Positions 10,900 to 19,828 of a DNA stretch of 64,000 bases are shown here, piece by piece; position 1 is the stretch's first letter; each line of letters starts with the position of its first letter. The notes beneath the pieces are model-generated. The model saw nothing but the letters and a program-made list of their open reading frames with translations, was not told the DNA's origin and did not search any database. The stretch is from G963664835 sp965220775 (GTDB lineage Bacteria; Chloroflexota; UBA6077; FW602-bin22; JBCLEL01). The stretch spans positions 3,224,001 through 3,288,000 of the forward strand of contig OZ244845.1 of NCBI GenBank assembly GCA_965220775.1, read 5' to 3'. The position numbers were made by a program, and so were the translations under genes.

Positions 10900-11691
10900 A
10901 TGAGAAATTTCTGGCGCCTGGCCTGGCTGTCCTACAAAGGTCTGTATATTACCTGGCACGGACACGCCTATATCTTTAGGGTGTTCCTGACACCCATCCT
11001 ATGGGTCCTCATAATTAGTCTCTTTGGGAAGTTTGCCGCTCATCCCCAGGTTGCCGAAGGCTACATAGTTGGAATGACAGTTTTCTCTCTCCCCTTTGTC
11101 ATAGTCGACGGGATAGTAGGAGCGTTTCAGCACGAGCGCACCTACGGAACGCTGTCGATCCTTTTCGTGTCACCGGTAAACCGATTGAAGATCTTTCTGA
11201 GCCGCGGCGCGGTTCACTGGGCGAACGGTATCGTTACGCTAGCTGCGAGTCTTGTCGCTGCTTGGGCGATTCTCGGACTTAACTTCTCAGAAGTGGCTTG
11301 GGTTTCGGCATTTTGCTCTATTCTCGCATTGGCAGCCGCGTCAATCGGATTCGCGCTGTTGCTGGGCAACGTTACTATAATATCCGCCCGCCGCGATTAC
11401 ACGTTCCAGTTTGCCTACGGATTTATGCTCATATTCAGCGGAGTTGTCATTCCCACGTCGAGTTTGCCGCCGGCCCTGTACGGGATCAGCCAGGTCATCC
11501 CGGTTACTCACGGCCTCTCCGCTGCCCGCGCATCTTTCGCCGGAGCCGGCCTGGCCGAAGTTGGGGGACAGATCCTGATGGAGCTTGCGATTGGCATTAC
11601 GTACGCCGTTGTGGGAGCCGTGCTATTTCGAGTCGTAGAAGCGCAAGCGAAGCGTCTCGGCAACCTGGAGCGAATGGGGCAAGGCAATTGA
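10900..11691 (+). CDS. ABC-2 type permease, pair 3 subunit B
   Basis: A 263-residue paralogue of the 9289 gene at the same 1,611-bp offset, starting MRNFWRLAWLSYKGLYITWH. Six membrane segments and the loop IFSGVVIPTSSLPPALYGIS are intact. It ends 61 bp before the preferred start of the ATPase, the only nucleotide-binding subunit in the operon, so all six permeases probably depend on that ATPase. Confidence 0.8.
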   Translation: MRNFWRLAWLSYKGLYITWHGHAYIFRVFLTPILWVLIISLFGKFAAHPQVAEGYIVGMTVFSLPFVIVDGIVGAFQHERTYGTLSILFVSPVNRLKIFLSRGAVHWANGIVTLAASLVAAWAILGLNFSEVAWVSAFCSILALAAASIGFALLLGNVTIISARRDYTFQFAYGFMLIFSGVVIPTSSLPPALYGISQVIPVTHGLSAARASFAGAGLAEVGGQILMELAIGITYAVVGAVLFRVVEAQAKRLGNLERMGQGN

Positions 11692-11752
11692 TGAAACGCC
11701 GGTCGTGGCACGAATTACCCGCGACCGCTCAGTGCTTGTAGGAGAGATCAAG

Positions 11753-12724
11753 TTGACAACCGAAGAGCAGTACGCGATTGAGTGCGACCGGTTGGGAAGA
11801 GTGTTCACCTCCGGCGGCCTCTTCGCCAAGAAGAAAGAAACGGTCGCCCTGGTCGACATGAACCTGAAAGTTCCACAGGGTATCGTTTTTGGACTTCTGG
11901 GTCCAAACGGGGCCGGCAAGACGACGACGGTGCGCATCCTCTCGACGCTGCTGACCCCCACCAGTGGCAGCGCCAGAGTGCTTGGATTCGATGTGGAGCA
12001 CGAAGCGAGTCAGGTAAGGCGACACATTGGTCTGATACTGGGCGGCGAACGCGGCCTCTATGGCCGGCTCACCGGCAAGGAGAACCTTCAGTATTTCGCG
12101 GCGCTGAACCACCTGAGTCCCAGCGACGCCGACCGGCGCTCAGAGGAGCTACTGGAGCAGGTCGGACTCGGCGATCGCGGCGCCGACATGGTCGAGCAAT
12201 ACTCACGGGGGATGAAGCAGCGGTTGCACATCGCCCGGGCCTTGCTGACCGATCCGACCATCCTGTTCATGGACGAACCGACGATGGGCCTCGACCCGTT
12301 TGGCGCTCAGGAGCTCCGCCAACTAATTCCAGAGTTGGTGAGTTTGGGCAAGACGATACTGCTGACCACCCACTATATGTTCGAGGCAGATCAACTCTGC
12401 CAGACGATCGCGATGATCAACCAGGGAACCTTGGTGGCAATAGGGACGCCGGCGGAGATCAAACGAGGTTTTAGCAAAGTAACTGTAGTGGAAATCACGG
12501 TGAAGCAAACGCGAGCCGGCCTGTTGGACAGCCTGGGCCGAGTGGATGGAGTGGTGCGGGTTGACGCCGGCGTAGACGGTCTGCTGCCTAAGTTTACGGT
12601 ACAAACGGGGATTGACGCCGATCTGCGAGATGAGATCGTTGGAATCATCGGTGCGGGCAACGTGGACGAAATTGCTGTCCGAGACCCGACGTTGGAGGAA
12701 GCCTACCTCAATATTCTGAAGTGA
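11753..12724 (+). CDS. ABC transporter ATPase (DrrA-like) of the six-permease operon
   Basis: About 323 residues from the TTG at 11753, chosen because GGAGA lies seven bases upstream; a GTG at 11705 gives a longer reading with a poor site. It shows Walker A (GPNGAGKTTT), the Q-loop region, an ABC signature of the form YSRGMKQRL, Walker B with catalytic Glu (ILFMDEPTMGLDP) and the H-loop TTHYM. The C-terminal domain of about 90 residues resembles the DrrA regulatory domain. It drives export by the three permease pairs upstream. Signature and catalytic residues are intact, so it should be active. Drug, lipid or glycolipid export is possible; the cargo is not indicated. Confidence 0.88.
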   Translation: MTTEEQYAIECDRLGRVFTSGGLFAKKKETVALVDMNLKVPQGIVFGLLGPNGAGKTTTVRILSTLLTPTSGSARVLGFDVEHEASQVRRHIGLILGGERGLYGRLTGKENLQYFAALNHLSPSDADRRSEELLEQVGLGDRGADMVEQYSRGMKQRLHIARALLTDPTILFMDEPTMGLDPFGAQELRQLIPELVSLGKTILLTTHYMFEADQLCQTIAMINQGTLVAIGTPAEIKRGFSKVTVVEITVKQTRAGLLDSLGRVDGVVRVDAGVDGLLPKFTVQTGIDADLRDEIVGIIGAGNVDEIAVRDPTLEEAYLNILK

Positions 12725-12784
12725 CTATCCGACAGACCATACAAGCATGGCCTCAAGACTTGGAGCGGATGCATTTCCCGCCGG

Positions 12785-12811
12785 AGTCGCGCGGGTACCG
12801 ACCCCGCGACT
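12785..12811 (+). terminator. Hairpin after the ABC operon
   Basis: AGTCGCG plus GGG (12785-12795, one bulged C) pairs with CCC plus CGCGACT (12802-12811), leaving a six-base loop, then only TTT. It stands between two convergent genes, so termination is plausible but the U tract is short. Confidence 0.4.
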
Positions 12812-12924
12812 TTCGTACGCCCAGAACCGCTGACGCCGCCGCGAATTTGCCTTGGTCGGCGATGCCGAAACAAATGCGGCTCGGAATTGCCTCGCCGCGG
12901 GACAGCTTCTCGTGCCTCGGAGTC

Positions 12925-14952
12925 TCACTGATCCGTTCTGTATAGGTAGCGGATGTCCCATAGCGAGTACAGGGTGGGCGTCAGGTTGCCGAAGACGTTT
13001 CGCACCGCGCTCAGCCGCTCGGAGAGTGTCGTGTAGATGACCGGCACGTTCTCGGCAGCGATTTCCTGGGCGCGACGGTAGTGCTCGACGCGCCGGTCGC
13101 GGTCCAACTCCTGGCTGCCCATAATGTACAGCTCGTCAATTTCAGCTTCCCATTTCGTCGCCGGCTGCTGCTGGTTCGGGGACCACAGGTGCAGGGCTTC
13201 ACTGGAGTGCCAGAAGCCTATGCCGCCGTACGGGTCTGATCCGCCGGTGAAGCCAATGACCATCGCCTCCCAATCATATGATTGGGTTAGCTGAGAAACG
13301 AGGTCGCCGAACTCGATCAGCTTATAGTCGACCTTGATGCCGATCTGCTCCATGCCCTGATGGACTATCGTAGTGACCTTATCGCGCACGCTGTTGCCTG
13401 TGTTGGTCACCAGCGAGAACTCTATCTTGTTGCCGGCGCTATCCTCACGTATCCCATCCCCGTCAGTGTCCAACCAGCCGATGCTGTCGAGGATTTCTTT
13501 GGCCCTTTCAATGCTGTATTCATACCTTCGTACGTTCGGGTTGTGGAAATCGCCAGTTGCCGGACTGATGGAGGACCACTGGGGATAGCCGAGACCGTCC
13601 AGGACATCCGTGATGATCGCGTCCTTGTCTATGCTATGTGCGACAGCCTGCCGGAAATACTTGTTCCGGAACCAACCCAGCTTCTCCGGCGCGAGATAGG
13701 GTTCGCCGGTCTCCGGGTCCTTGCCGGGGTTCATATTGAATCCTAGGAACGTGGTTCCGAAAGCGGGGCCTCGCTTGTAAATCGTGAAGTTTTCTTCCTG
13801 TTGCAGCGGTTCGAGCTGTGGTAGTTCCTCCCCCAGCACCCCGTGATAGTCGGCTTCGCCGGATAGGAATTTTTCAAGCTCGGACTTGAGGTCTGGGACG
13901 ATGACGTGAACGACTTCATCCAAGTAGGGCAAGCTATTGCCGGCGGCGTCCTTTAGCCAGTAGTCCGGGTTGCGCCGAATGACCACGCGTTCGCCGGGGA
14001 CGTAGCTCGCGATGGTAAAGGGGCCGGTGCCTATCACTTCCGCCGGGTCCGTGTCGATGCTCCAAGTCGAGGCGAAGGTCCCGTCGTCCACGTGCTTCTC
14101 TAGGATGTGCTTCGGATATATCGCCGTGCCCATGGAGCGGAGGAACGGGGCAAACGGCACAGGTAGGACACATTCGACCGTATAGTCGTCCAGCGCCGTG
14201 ACGGTCATCTTCGCTTGTTTCCACTCGCCGCTCTCCCCGTCGAGGAATCGGAAGTTGAATGACGAGCGACTGCTGGCGGGGATGTCGTCGTTGTAGATGA
14301 TCCGGTTGAAGGTGAAGTCCACGTCGTGGGCCGTGAAAGGCTGCCCGTCGTGCCACCTCACGTCCCTACGAAGATGGAAGGTCCAGGTCAGGCCGTCATC
14401 CGAATGCTCCCAGGACTCCGTAAGCAGTGGCTCCACCTGATCGGTCAGCCACGAGGTCTCGGTCAAGCCCTCGAAGACATACCCCAAGACACCCGACGAA
14501 GAGGCGTCGTTGGCAATGGCCAAGTTAAGTGTGAGGGGTTCGGAAATAGTCGCGAACGTGAGGGTCCCGCCCGGTTTCCCAATAGCGTACTCGAACTCCA
14601 CGGCATTCCTCTTGAGCCGGGCGACGATTGAACTTTGGTCGACTGCCCTTGGCTCCGTCTTAGGTACCTCGGGCATCGTGGTGGCAGTGACAACCTTCTC
14701 GACCTCAACGGTAACGATCCTGTCGACCTCGACCGGCCTCTCGACCTCGACGGTAATGACCTTCTGTACCTCTTTTTCCACTACTTGTGTCACTACCCGT
14801 TCGACCGGCACCTCTCTTTCGACAACCACCACCCTCTCTTCCGTTACCACTTGCGGCTCGCAGGCTGCTAGGATCGGCAGCGTAGCCATTGCGCCGAGTC
14901 CGGTCAGAAACGACCGCCGCGCGAACCTGTGCGCCATGATTCTGCTAAACAT
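12925..14952 (-). CDS. Extracellular solute-binding lipoprotein, family 5 (peptide/opine/oligosaccharide type)
   Basis: The start ATG at 14952 has GGAGGG ten bases upstream. The N-terminus RRSFLTGLGAMATLPILAAC combines a twin-arginine-like motif with a lipobox; Cys31 would be lipidated. Residues about 35-100 are a charged linker of VEKEV/VEVE repeats, then the family-5 domain (LTESWEHSDDGLTWTFHLR, VRWHDGQPFTAHDV, GTGPFTIASY) fills the rest of about 675 residues, normal for DppA/OppA homologues. No permease or ATPase genes of the matching type are nearby. It lies downstream of an alpha-mannosidase on the same strand, so an oligosaccharide ligand is as likely as a peptide. Its first 100 residues closely match those of the unrelated sugar-binding protein at 33168. 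Confidence 0.88.
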   Translation of the reverse strand: MFSRIMAHRFARRSFLTGLGAMATLPILAACEPQVVTEERVVVVEREVPVERVVTQVVEKEVQKVITVEVERPVEVDRIVTVEVEKVVTATTMPEVPKTEPRAVDQSSIVARLKRNAVEFEYAIGKPGGTLTFATISEPLTLNLAIANDASSSGVLGYVFEGLTETSWLTDQVEPLLTESWEHSDDGLTWTFHLRRDVRWHDGQPFTAHDVDFTFNRIIYNDDIPASSRSSFNFRFLDGESGEWKQAKMTVTALDDYTVECVLPVPFAPFLRSMGTAIYPKHILEKHVDDGTFASTWSIDTDPAEVIGTGPFTIASYVPGERVVIRRNPDYWLKDAAGNSLPYLDEVVHVIVPDLKSELEKFLSGEADYHGVLGEELPQLEPLQQEENFTIYKRGPAFGTTFLGFNMNPGKDPETGEPYLAPEKLGWFRNKYFRQAVAHSIDKDAIITDVLDGLGYPQWSSISPATGDFHNPNVRRYEYSIERAKEILDSIGWLDTDGDGIREDSAGNKIEFSLVTNTGNSVRDKVTTIVHQGMEQIGIKVDYKLIEFGDLVSQLTQSYDWEAMVIGFTGGSDPYGGIGFWHSSEALHLWSPNQQQPATKWEAEIDELYIMGSQELDRDRRVEHYRRAQEIAAENVPVIYTTLSERLSAVRNVFGNLTPTLYSLWDIRYLYRTDQ

Positions 14953-15086
14953 CTGAAATCTACCCTCCACTCAACTCGAGGTCCTGCTGTTGTGAGTTCA
15001 TTTGGCGTACGAATCTGCCGATATCCGCGCATTCGCAAGAACACCAAGCAAGCATCATAAGATAGTGTGCCCAGAGTCGCGGCTTC

Positions 15087-15104
15087 GTTAACAGATCAGT
15101 TAAC
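15087..15104. promoter_or_regulatory. Imperfect palindrome upstream of the family-5 binding protein, candidate operator
   Basis: GTTAACAGATCAGTTAAC is an inverted repeat with 16 of 18 positions symmetric, about 135 bp before the binding-protein start. Its form suits a dimeric repressor. No repressor gene is adjacent and I found no second copy by eye, so function is speculative. Confidence 0.35.
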
Positions 15105-15259
15105 ATAGTGCCCTTGCGCTGGCGTGGCAACGGGCAAAACCATACGTAGAGTATAGTGCTCGTTTTGTGAGTGCTTTACGACTTGTATCTGAATTTACAC
15201 AGATTTATTACTTAATGGAGAAAAGGGCAGACGGGACTCCTCGAAGAGTCGAGCCTGGG

Positions 15260-18200
15260 CTATGCAATCCTGAATGTGTGGATGCCGTAGGGCCGAGGTT
15301 CAAAGGTAAACGCGCCGTCAATTACAGGCAAGCTTTCCAACGGTTCCTCGACGAGAGTTGCCTCGGCAGCTTCCCGAATAGCGCCACGAACTGTGACTGG
15401 TCCACGTCGGTTATGCGCCTCGTAGAGGCGGAGAACAGCACCCTGGCCATCCTCGGCCGGCTTCAATGCGCTCAGAACGACGTGCTCCCCGCTCAATTCC
15501 AAGTAAGAATGCGTCTTTGGACCATCGCCGGCCATACGAGCCCGCATCGGCATGTTCAGAGACATTGCCTCGCGCACAACGCCACCGTCCTGGTAGCCTC
15601 CCAGATGGGGATATAGAGAGTACACGAGGCGATGTTCGCCTCGGTCGGCAACCGGATCTGGGTAGGTCGGAGCCCGTAAAAGCGACAAAGACATCACGCC
15701 ATGTTTAACCGCGTAGCCATACCTGCTGTCGTTGAGCAGGGCAACTCCGTAGCCTTCTTCCGATAGGTCAGCCCACTTTTGCGCCGGCACCTCAAACTGG
15801 CTTTGATCCCAAGAAGTATTGTCATGTGTTGACCTTGCAACCGCGCCGAACTGAGTTTCGAAGGTGGCACGTTCGGAGTTTACGTCCACAGGGAAATAGA
15901 CGCGCAGCAGTCTTTCATCTTCGTGCCAATCGATCCAAGATTCAAAATCCACACGGGCAGTATGGGCGTAGACACGAACTTGCTGCACGAGCCGGCTGCG
16001 CCCAAATCGGTAGGTACATCGCCATGCGACCCTCAGGGGACCTTCTTCGACCAACGACACTTTGTCCGCCGACAAAGTCTCATATTTCTTCCGGTAAAAG
16101 GCATTAATCTCGATTCCATCCAGCGAACCGAACAAGCGCGGTGCAGGGATGTCTTCGTGAAGCCGCAATTCGTTGCCGACTGCGACGCCGGATAGCACCT
16201 CGCGGTCCGCCCGCAAGTCGTAAAGGGAAACGAGCTGCCCCATTTCGTTGATGCGCACTTTGATAAAGCCGTTCGCGGCGCTCATTTCGTCGCCATCGAG
16301 ATGAACCGGTGACGCGGGCTGCTCATCCTCACTGCGACCCGCAGAAAATCTCTGATAGCCAACACTTGGCACATCCCTCGCTAGCGCGAGGGTTCCGTCA
16401 CCTGTGGCTTGGGTCAAGAGCATCCGGCCATCTGGCGTTTGCCATGAAATATCGCGCGCTTGGGCAGGCAATTGCACCGGCTCCGAGCGCGGCCAACTCA
16501 GTTGATTCCATATCAGGAGCTGGTCGCCGGAGCCGGCGAGCGCGGCCAAGCATTCATCGATCGCCGATCCGGACTCGGCGACGATCCGCTGCAGTGCCTG
16601 GCGACCTTGGACGTTGACCTCGGTCATACTGTTACCTGTAACGATGTCGTGAAAATGCTGTAGACAGAGCGACCGCCACCACCGGTCGAACTTTGCAGCG
16701 GGTATGTGGCCAGTAAGGACAGCTAGAATCTCCGCCTCGTAGAGAGCCAGCTCGGCCCGCCGGCTGAGGCGCTTGGTCTCCGCCTGGTGAGTCAGGGTTC
16801 CCCTATGCCGCTCAAAATAGATCTCGCCACGCCACACCGGGAGGCTTTCAGCATTCGCGGCCATTTCGTCGAAATAGTCTTCGGCGTTCTGCACGTGCAC
16901 TCTCGGAAGGCCGGCCAAGTCCTTCGCGTGGGTCATCCGCTCAACGCTCTCTTCGGTTGGGCCGCCCCCACCATCACCCCAACCCCAAGGGCGTACCGTC
17001 GTGTTCACCTCACCGTGTTGGGGATACCGATACTCGACATCGAGCAACATCGCCGGCGAGAACTCCTTCTCCATGGGACTCGGAGGCGCGTGAGTCAATA
17101 CCCGTGAGCCGTCAATCCCTTCCCACCAGAACCAGGCGTAGGGGAAGCGATTGTCTTCATTCGTGTGGATTTTCACGGTCATGAAATAGGGAACACCGGC
17201 CTTTGCCAGAATTTGGGGGAGGGCCCCCGAGCATCCGAATACATCGGGCAGGTATAGTAGTCTGCTGGGCCGGCCAAATTCCTCCCGGGCGAAGTTGTTG
17301 CCGAGCAGCAGTTGGCGCACGAGCGGTTCCCCGGAAGGTAGGTTGGAGTCCGGCTCAACCCACATAGCTCCGGTATAGTCGAGCCGGCCGTCCCGGACGG
17401 CATTCCGAACCCGCTCGTAGAGTCGTGGGAAATGGTCCTTGACCATCTGCATCAAAATGGCTTGGCTGAACAGGAAACGATAGTGCGGATACCGGTCAAG
17501 CAGACGCAGGGTGGATGCAAGTGTGCGTGCGCTCTTGCGCACGGTCTCATCGAGAGTCCACATCCACACCACATCTAAATGCGAATTGGGCAGCGCGTTT
17601 ACGACAAAACGATTAGGTGCGCCCGGCTCCTTGAGAACGGGGTCCAGCAGCGTCAGAGCCTCATTGGCCTGCTCGGCCAGGCCTTCCTCACCAGCTTGGA
17701 GGTCCAGACAGTCCAACGCTTTGTCCAGACTTTGAAGGATGTGCTCCGCCCGGTATGGGCTCTCAGGCACCGTTGGCGACAGCTCGTAGTAGAACTGCTC
17801 CTTGAGCCGGTCCATGGTGCGAACAGCCGGACTTTGCTCGATCAGAGTAGTCGCCAGCTCATTGAGTAGGCTGGCCGCCCGCCGGAAGGTTCGCACGGGC
17901 TTGTTGACCACAACGAGGTCGGCGGAGGAGAAGAGGACGTCGTTTGCCTTGGCGTCGCCTGGCTTGGGCCGAGGAATCTTTGCGCCCCAGTAGTCCTTGA
18001 CCGGATTGACCTCGACCATCAGGTCGAATTGCTCGCCTCCCTCAGCCGGATCGGCTAGCAGCACCTCCGGGTGGGCCCAGTCGACCCCCTGCCACGGATG
18101 TCCGTCCCGTAAGCACAATCCTTCGCCGCCGGTGCGCAGGAGCAATCGGACTTCCTCGCCGGCCATGTCGGCCGGCACAGTGAAGCGCAGGCGAAAATAG

Positions 18201-18400
18201 CCCTTTCTCCCGTCGGCGCCCCATAGAGTGCCGGGTTGAAAACGGGAAAAGAGCGAAGGGTCTAATTCGCAGAACGCAACGTATTGGGGCGAAAACCAGG
18301 CGGTGATATCGGATATCGGGAGGCGCGCGGAATGCTCCAGCTGTGACAGGCGCTCCAGCCGGTCCTGAATCTTTGAACGAACCAACCAGTGAGTAGGCAA
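15260..18400 (-). CDS. Alpha-mannosidase, glycoside hydrolase family 38
   Basis: A 1,046-residue protein with the GH38 layout: an N-terminal beta-rich domain, catalytic domain and C-terminal beta-sandwiches. Seen directly are NSHLDVVW with zinc ligands His274 and Asp276, the nucleophile region LYLPDVFGCSG with Asp386, GWGDGGGGP and QHFHDIVTGNS, which carries another zinc-ligand histidine. The TTG start is supported by GGAG eight bases upstream. No signal peptide is visible, so it should act in the cytoplasm on imported mannosides, like bacterial MngB. It lies between a PhyH-like gene (115 bp upstream) and the binding protein (about 305 bp downstream), all on the minus strand. Specificity (alpha-1,2/1,3/1,6 or 2-O-mannosylglycerate) cannot be decided. 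Confidence 0.9.
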   Translation of the reverse strand: MPTHWLVRSKIQDRLERLSQLEHSARLPISDITAWFSPQYVAFCELDPSLFSRFQPGTLWGADGRKGYFRLRFTVPADMAGEEVRLLLRTGGEGLCLRDGHPWQGVDWAHPEVLLADPAEGGEQFDLMVEVNPVKDYWGAKIPRPKPGDAKANDVLFSSADLVVVNKPVRTFRRAASLLNELATTLIEQSPAVRTMDRLKEQFYYELSPTVPESPYRAEHILQSLDKALDCLDLQAGEEGLAEQANEALTLLDPVLKEPGAPNRFVVNALPNSHLDVVWMWTLDETVRKSARTLASTLRLLDRYPHYRFLFSQAILMQMVKDHFPRLYERVRNAVRDGRLDYTGAMWVEPDSNLPSGEPLVRQLLLGNNFAREEFGRPSRLLYLPDVFGCSGALPQILAKAGVPYFMTVKIHTNEDNRFPYAWFWWEGIDGSRVLTHAPPSPMEKEFSPAMLLDVEYRYPQHGEVNTTVRPWGWGDGGGGPTEESVERMTHAKDLAGLPRVHVQNAEDYFDEMAANAESLPVWRGEIYFERHRGTLTHQAETKRLSRRAELALYEAEILAVLTGHIPAAKFDRWWRSLCLQHFHDIVTGNSMTEVNVQGRQALQRIVAESGSAIDECLAALAGSGDQLLIWNQLSWPRSEPVQLPAQARDISWQTPDGRMLLTQATGDGTLALARDVPSVGYQRFSAGRSEDEQPASPVHLDGDEMSAANGFIKVRINEMGQLVSLYDLRADREVLSGVAVGNELRLHEDIPAPRLFGSLDGIEINAFYRKKYETLSADKVSLVEEGPLRVAWRCTYRFGRSRLVQQVRVYAHTARVDFESWIDWHEDERLLRVYFPVDVNSERATFETQFGAVARSTHDNTSWDQSQFEVPAQKWADLSEEGYGVALLNDSRYGYAVKHGVMSLSLLRAPTYPDPVADRGEHRLVYSLYPHLGGYQDGGVVREAMSLNMPMRARMAGDGPKTHSYLELSGEHVVLSALKPAEDGQGAVLRLYEAHNRRGPVTVRGAIREAAEATLVEEPLESLPVIDGAFTFEPRPYGIHTFRIA

Positions 18401-18515
18401 TGAGCATACTCCAAGTGAGTAGGGATTTTTCCAATGCTAAGACGAAGATTGCGTTCTTGCCGGCCGGTGAAATGGCTAACCCTTACAGGTCACCTGTTGT
18501 AGGCGTGAGTCCCAC

Positions 18516-19535
18516 TCATAGGCAGACTGGCGATTTATCGTCCCATCGATGCAACTGCCCATTTTTGTTACCGGCAAGCCGCGTTCGAGCCTGATGCCAT
18601 AGATCGGCCCAATCACGCCAGTTGTGCAACTCACTCGCCGGATTCTCTCGGCTGCGGGCAACAAAGCCGGGAAGCCAAGATCGTCCAGTCGGCTGGCCAA
18701 TCTTGGTGTAACGAAAGTCGAAGCTCCACCGAAGGTCGTCGCTGTTGTTCGGCAGCGACGAGTGCATTAGCCGGCGATGGAAGAAAAGCGCGCTACCCCG
18801 CTTCATAGGCATCGGTATCGCTCTATCCAAAGGCACCAACTCCTCAGGAATGTGAGTCATATCTTTGCCCTTGCTCTTGTTCGGGAGGCAATGCTGCGCA
18901 AGCCCGTCGTGATGGCTGCCCGGTACGATGACCAGACAGCCGTTTTCAATCGTTGCATCGGTCATCGGGAACCAGACCGAGATCATATCCGTGTCATCAG
19001 CCTCGGAAAGAACGACGCCCAAGTCCTGATGCCAGTCCACCCTGTTAGTGACCCCGTCCCAATAGGACTCAGGCACCATGTTCTCGGGAACCTTGAGCCT
19101 GACGAGCTGCAGGGGATGGCTGTAAATCTCTGGACCGATGAGCGATTCGATCACATCAAGAACTCGCGGACTGCGCAACAGGTTGAAAAGTGCCGGACCG
19201 AGGTGAATTGGGAGGTCCCCTGACACACCGATAACGGAAGAGATCGCTCCGGTTGAGCTCCGCTTAACCGTTTCGGCAAAAGTGGGACGGAAGTACTGGT
19301 GGCTATCCAACCCGGCCTCTACTAGCACCTTGGACATGCGCTTTCCGAACGGGTATTCATCGTAAGTCGACCTCAGCCTTCCCTCGGCGTACCATTTGGC
19401 GGCAAGATCATCTAGTCGCGCGGCATACTCTTCCTCCACCGGCCTCAGGTCGAGCTCGGAATCGAGCAGATTTTCGACCACAAAATATCCATCTCGGTTG
19501 AATTGATCGATTCTGGATTCATTGAGCGCAAGCAC
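18516..19535 (-). CDS. Phytanoyl-CoA dioxygenase family protein (PhyH-like) 1
   Basis: A 339-residue Fe(II)/2-oxoglutarate oxygenase. The ligand motif HQD appears in VDWHQDLGVVLSEADDTD; the distal His and 2-oxoglutarate-binding Arg are in LMHSSLPNNSDDLRWSFDFR. GTG start at 19535, with GGAGG seven bases upstream. Residues ENGCLVIVPGSH match the PhyH core. The enzyme probably hydroxylates a small organic substrate; PhyH families are diverse, so the name does not imply phytanate. It is in the same direction as the Gfo/Idh gene (293 bp away) and the mannosidase, suggesting sugar or glycoside chemistry. Confidence 0.85.
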   Translation of the reverse strand: MLALNESRIDQFNRDGYFVVENLLDSELDLRPVEEEYAARLDDLAAKWYAEGRLRSTYDEYPFGKRMSKVLVEAGLDSHQYFRPTFAETVKRSSTGAISSVIGVSGDLPIHLGPALFNLLRSPRVLDVIESLIGPEIYSHPLQLVRLKVPENMVPESYWDGVTNRVDWHQDLGVVLSEADDTDMISVWFPMTDATIENGCLVIVPGSHHDGLAQHCLPNKSKGKDMTHIPEELVPLDRAIPMPMKRGSALFFHRRLMHSSLPNNSDDLRWSFDFRYTKIGQPTGRSWLPGFVARSRENPASELHNWRDWADLWHQARTRLAGNKNGQLHRWDDKSPVCL

Positions 19536-19828
19536 GTTCGGACCTCCGGGACAAGTAACTCCTAAGCCAAAGGATCAGATCGCTTCTTTGACCGCCATTT
19601 GATTAATCCTAGGATAACTCTTTCTAGTCCCACACTCCACCCTTGTTCCGCACCCCAACAGGGTCGTCCGTTTCTCCGCCCAAGGCGGGACCGAGAGCCT
19701 GCTTTACACAGGATTTCCGTGTGCGCGGGGATGACGGCGCCCGCCGGGAATGGCGGGAGGCAGCGGTTTTTCGGCCGACTTGGGAATCAACAGGCCCCGC
19801 GTATGCCACTATAAATCTCGCGCAAGGT
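19536..19828. other. Intergenic region with degenerate palindromic sequence
   Basis: No gene is seen. 19700-19780 holds nested inverted segments (GTGTGCGCGGGGATGACGG, then CCCGCCGGGAATGGCGGG) resembling decayed REP-type intergenic palindromes. It may end the Gfo/Idh transcript. Confidence 0.4.

Larger units (their letters stand above)
8496..11704 (+). repeat. Tandem duplication of a 1,611-bp permease-pair unit
   Basis: Starts, stops and the 13-bp spacer of pair 2 (8496, 9275, 9289, 10080) recur exactly 1,611 bp later (10107, 10886, 10900, 11691), so no net insertion or deletion has occurred in either copy. DNA similarity is high by eye (a long identical block spans the A stop and B start in both). 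The homology ends a few bases after each B stop. Confidence 0.9.

Noticed and set aside
14690..14860. Short tandem DNA repeats suggesting a CRISPR-like or satellite array
   Set aside because: The repeats are in-frame codons of the charged linker; there are no unique spacers or constant repeat units.
14510..14956. Ser/Thr-rich open frame opposite the VEKEV linker (similar at 34393-34758)
   Set aside because: It is the antisense shadow of the repetitive linker code of the binding proteins; its repetitive composition follows directly from the other strand.
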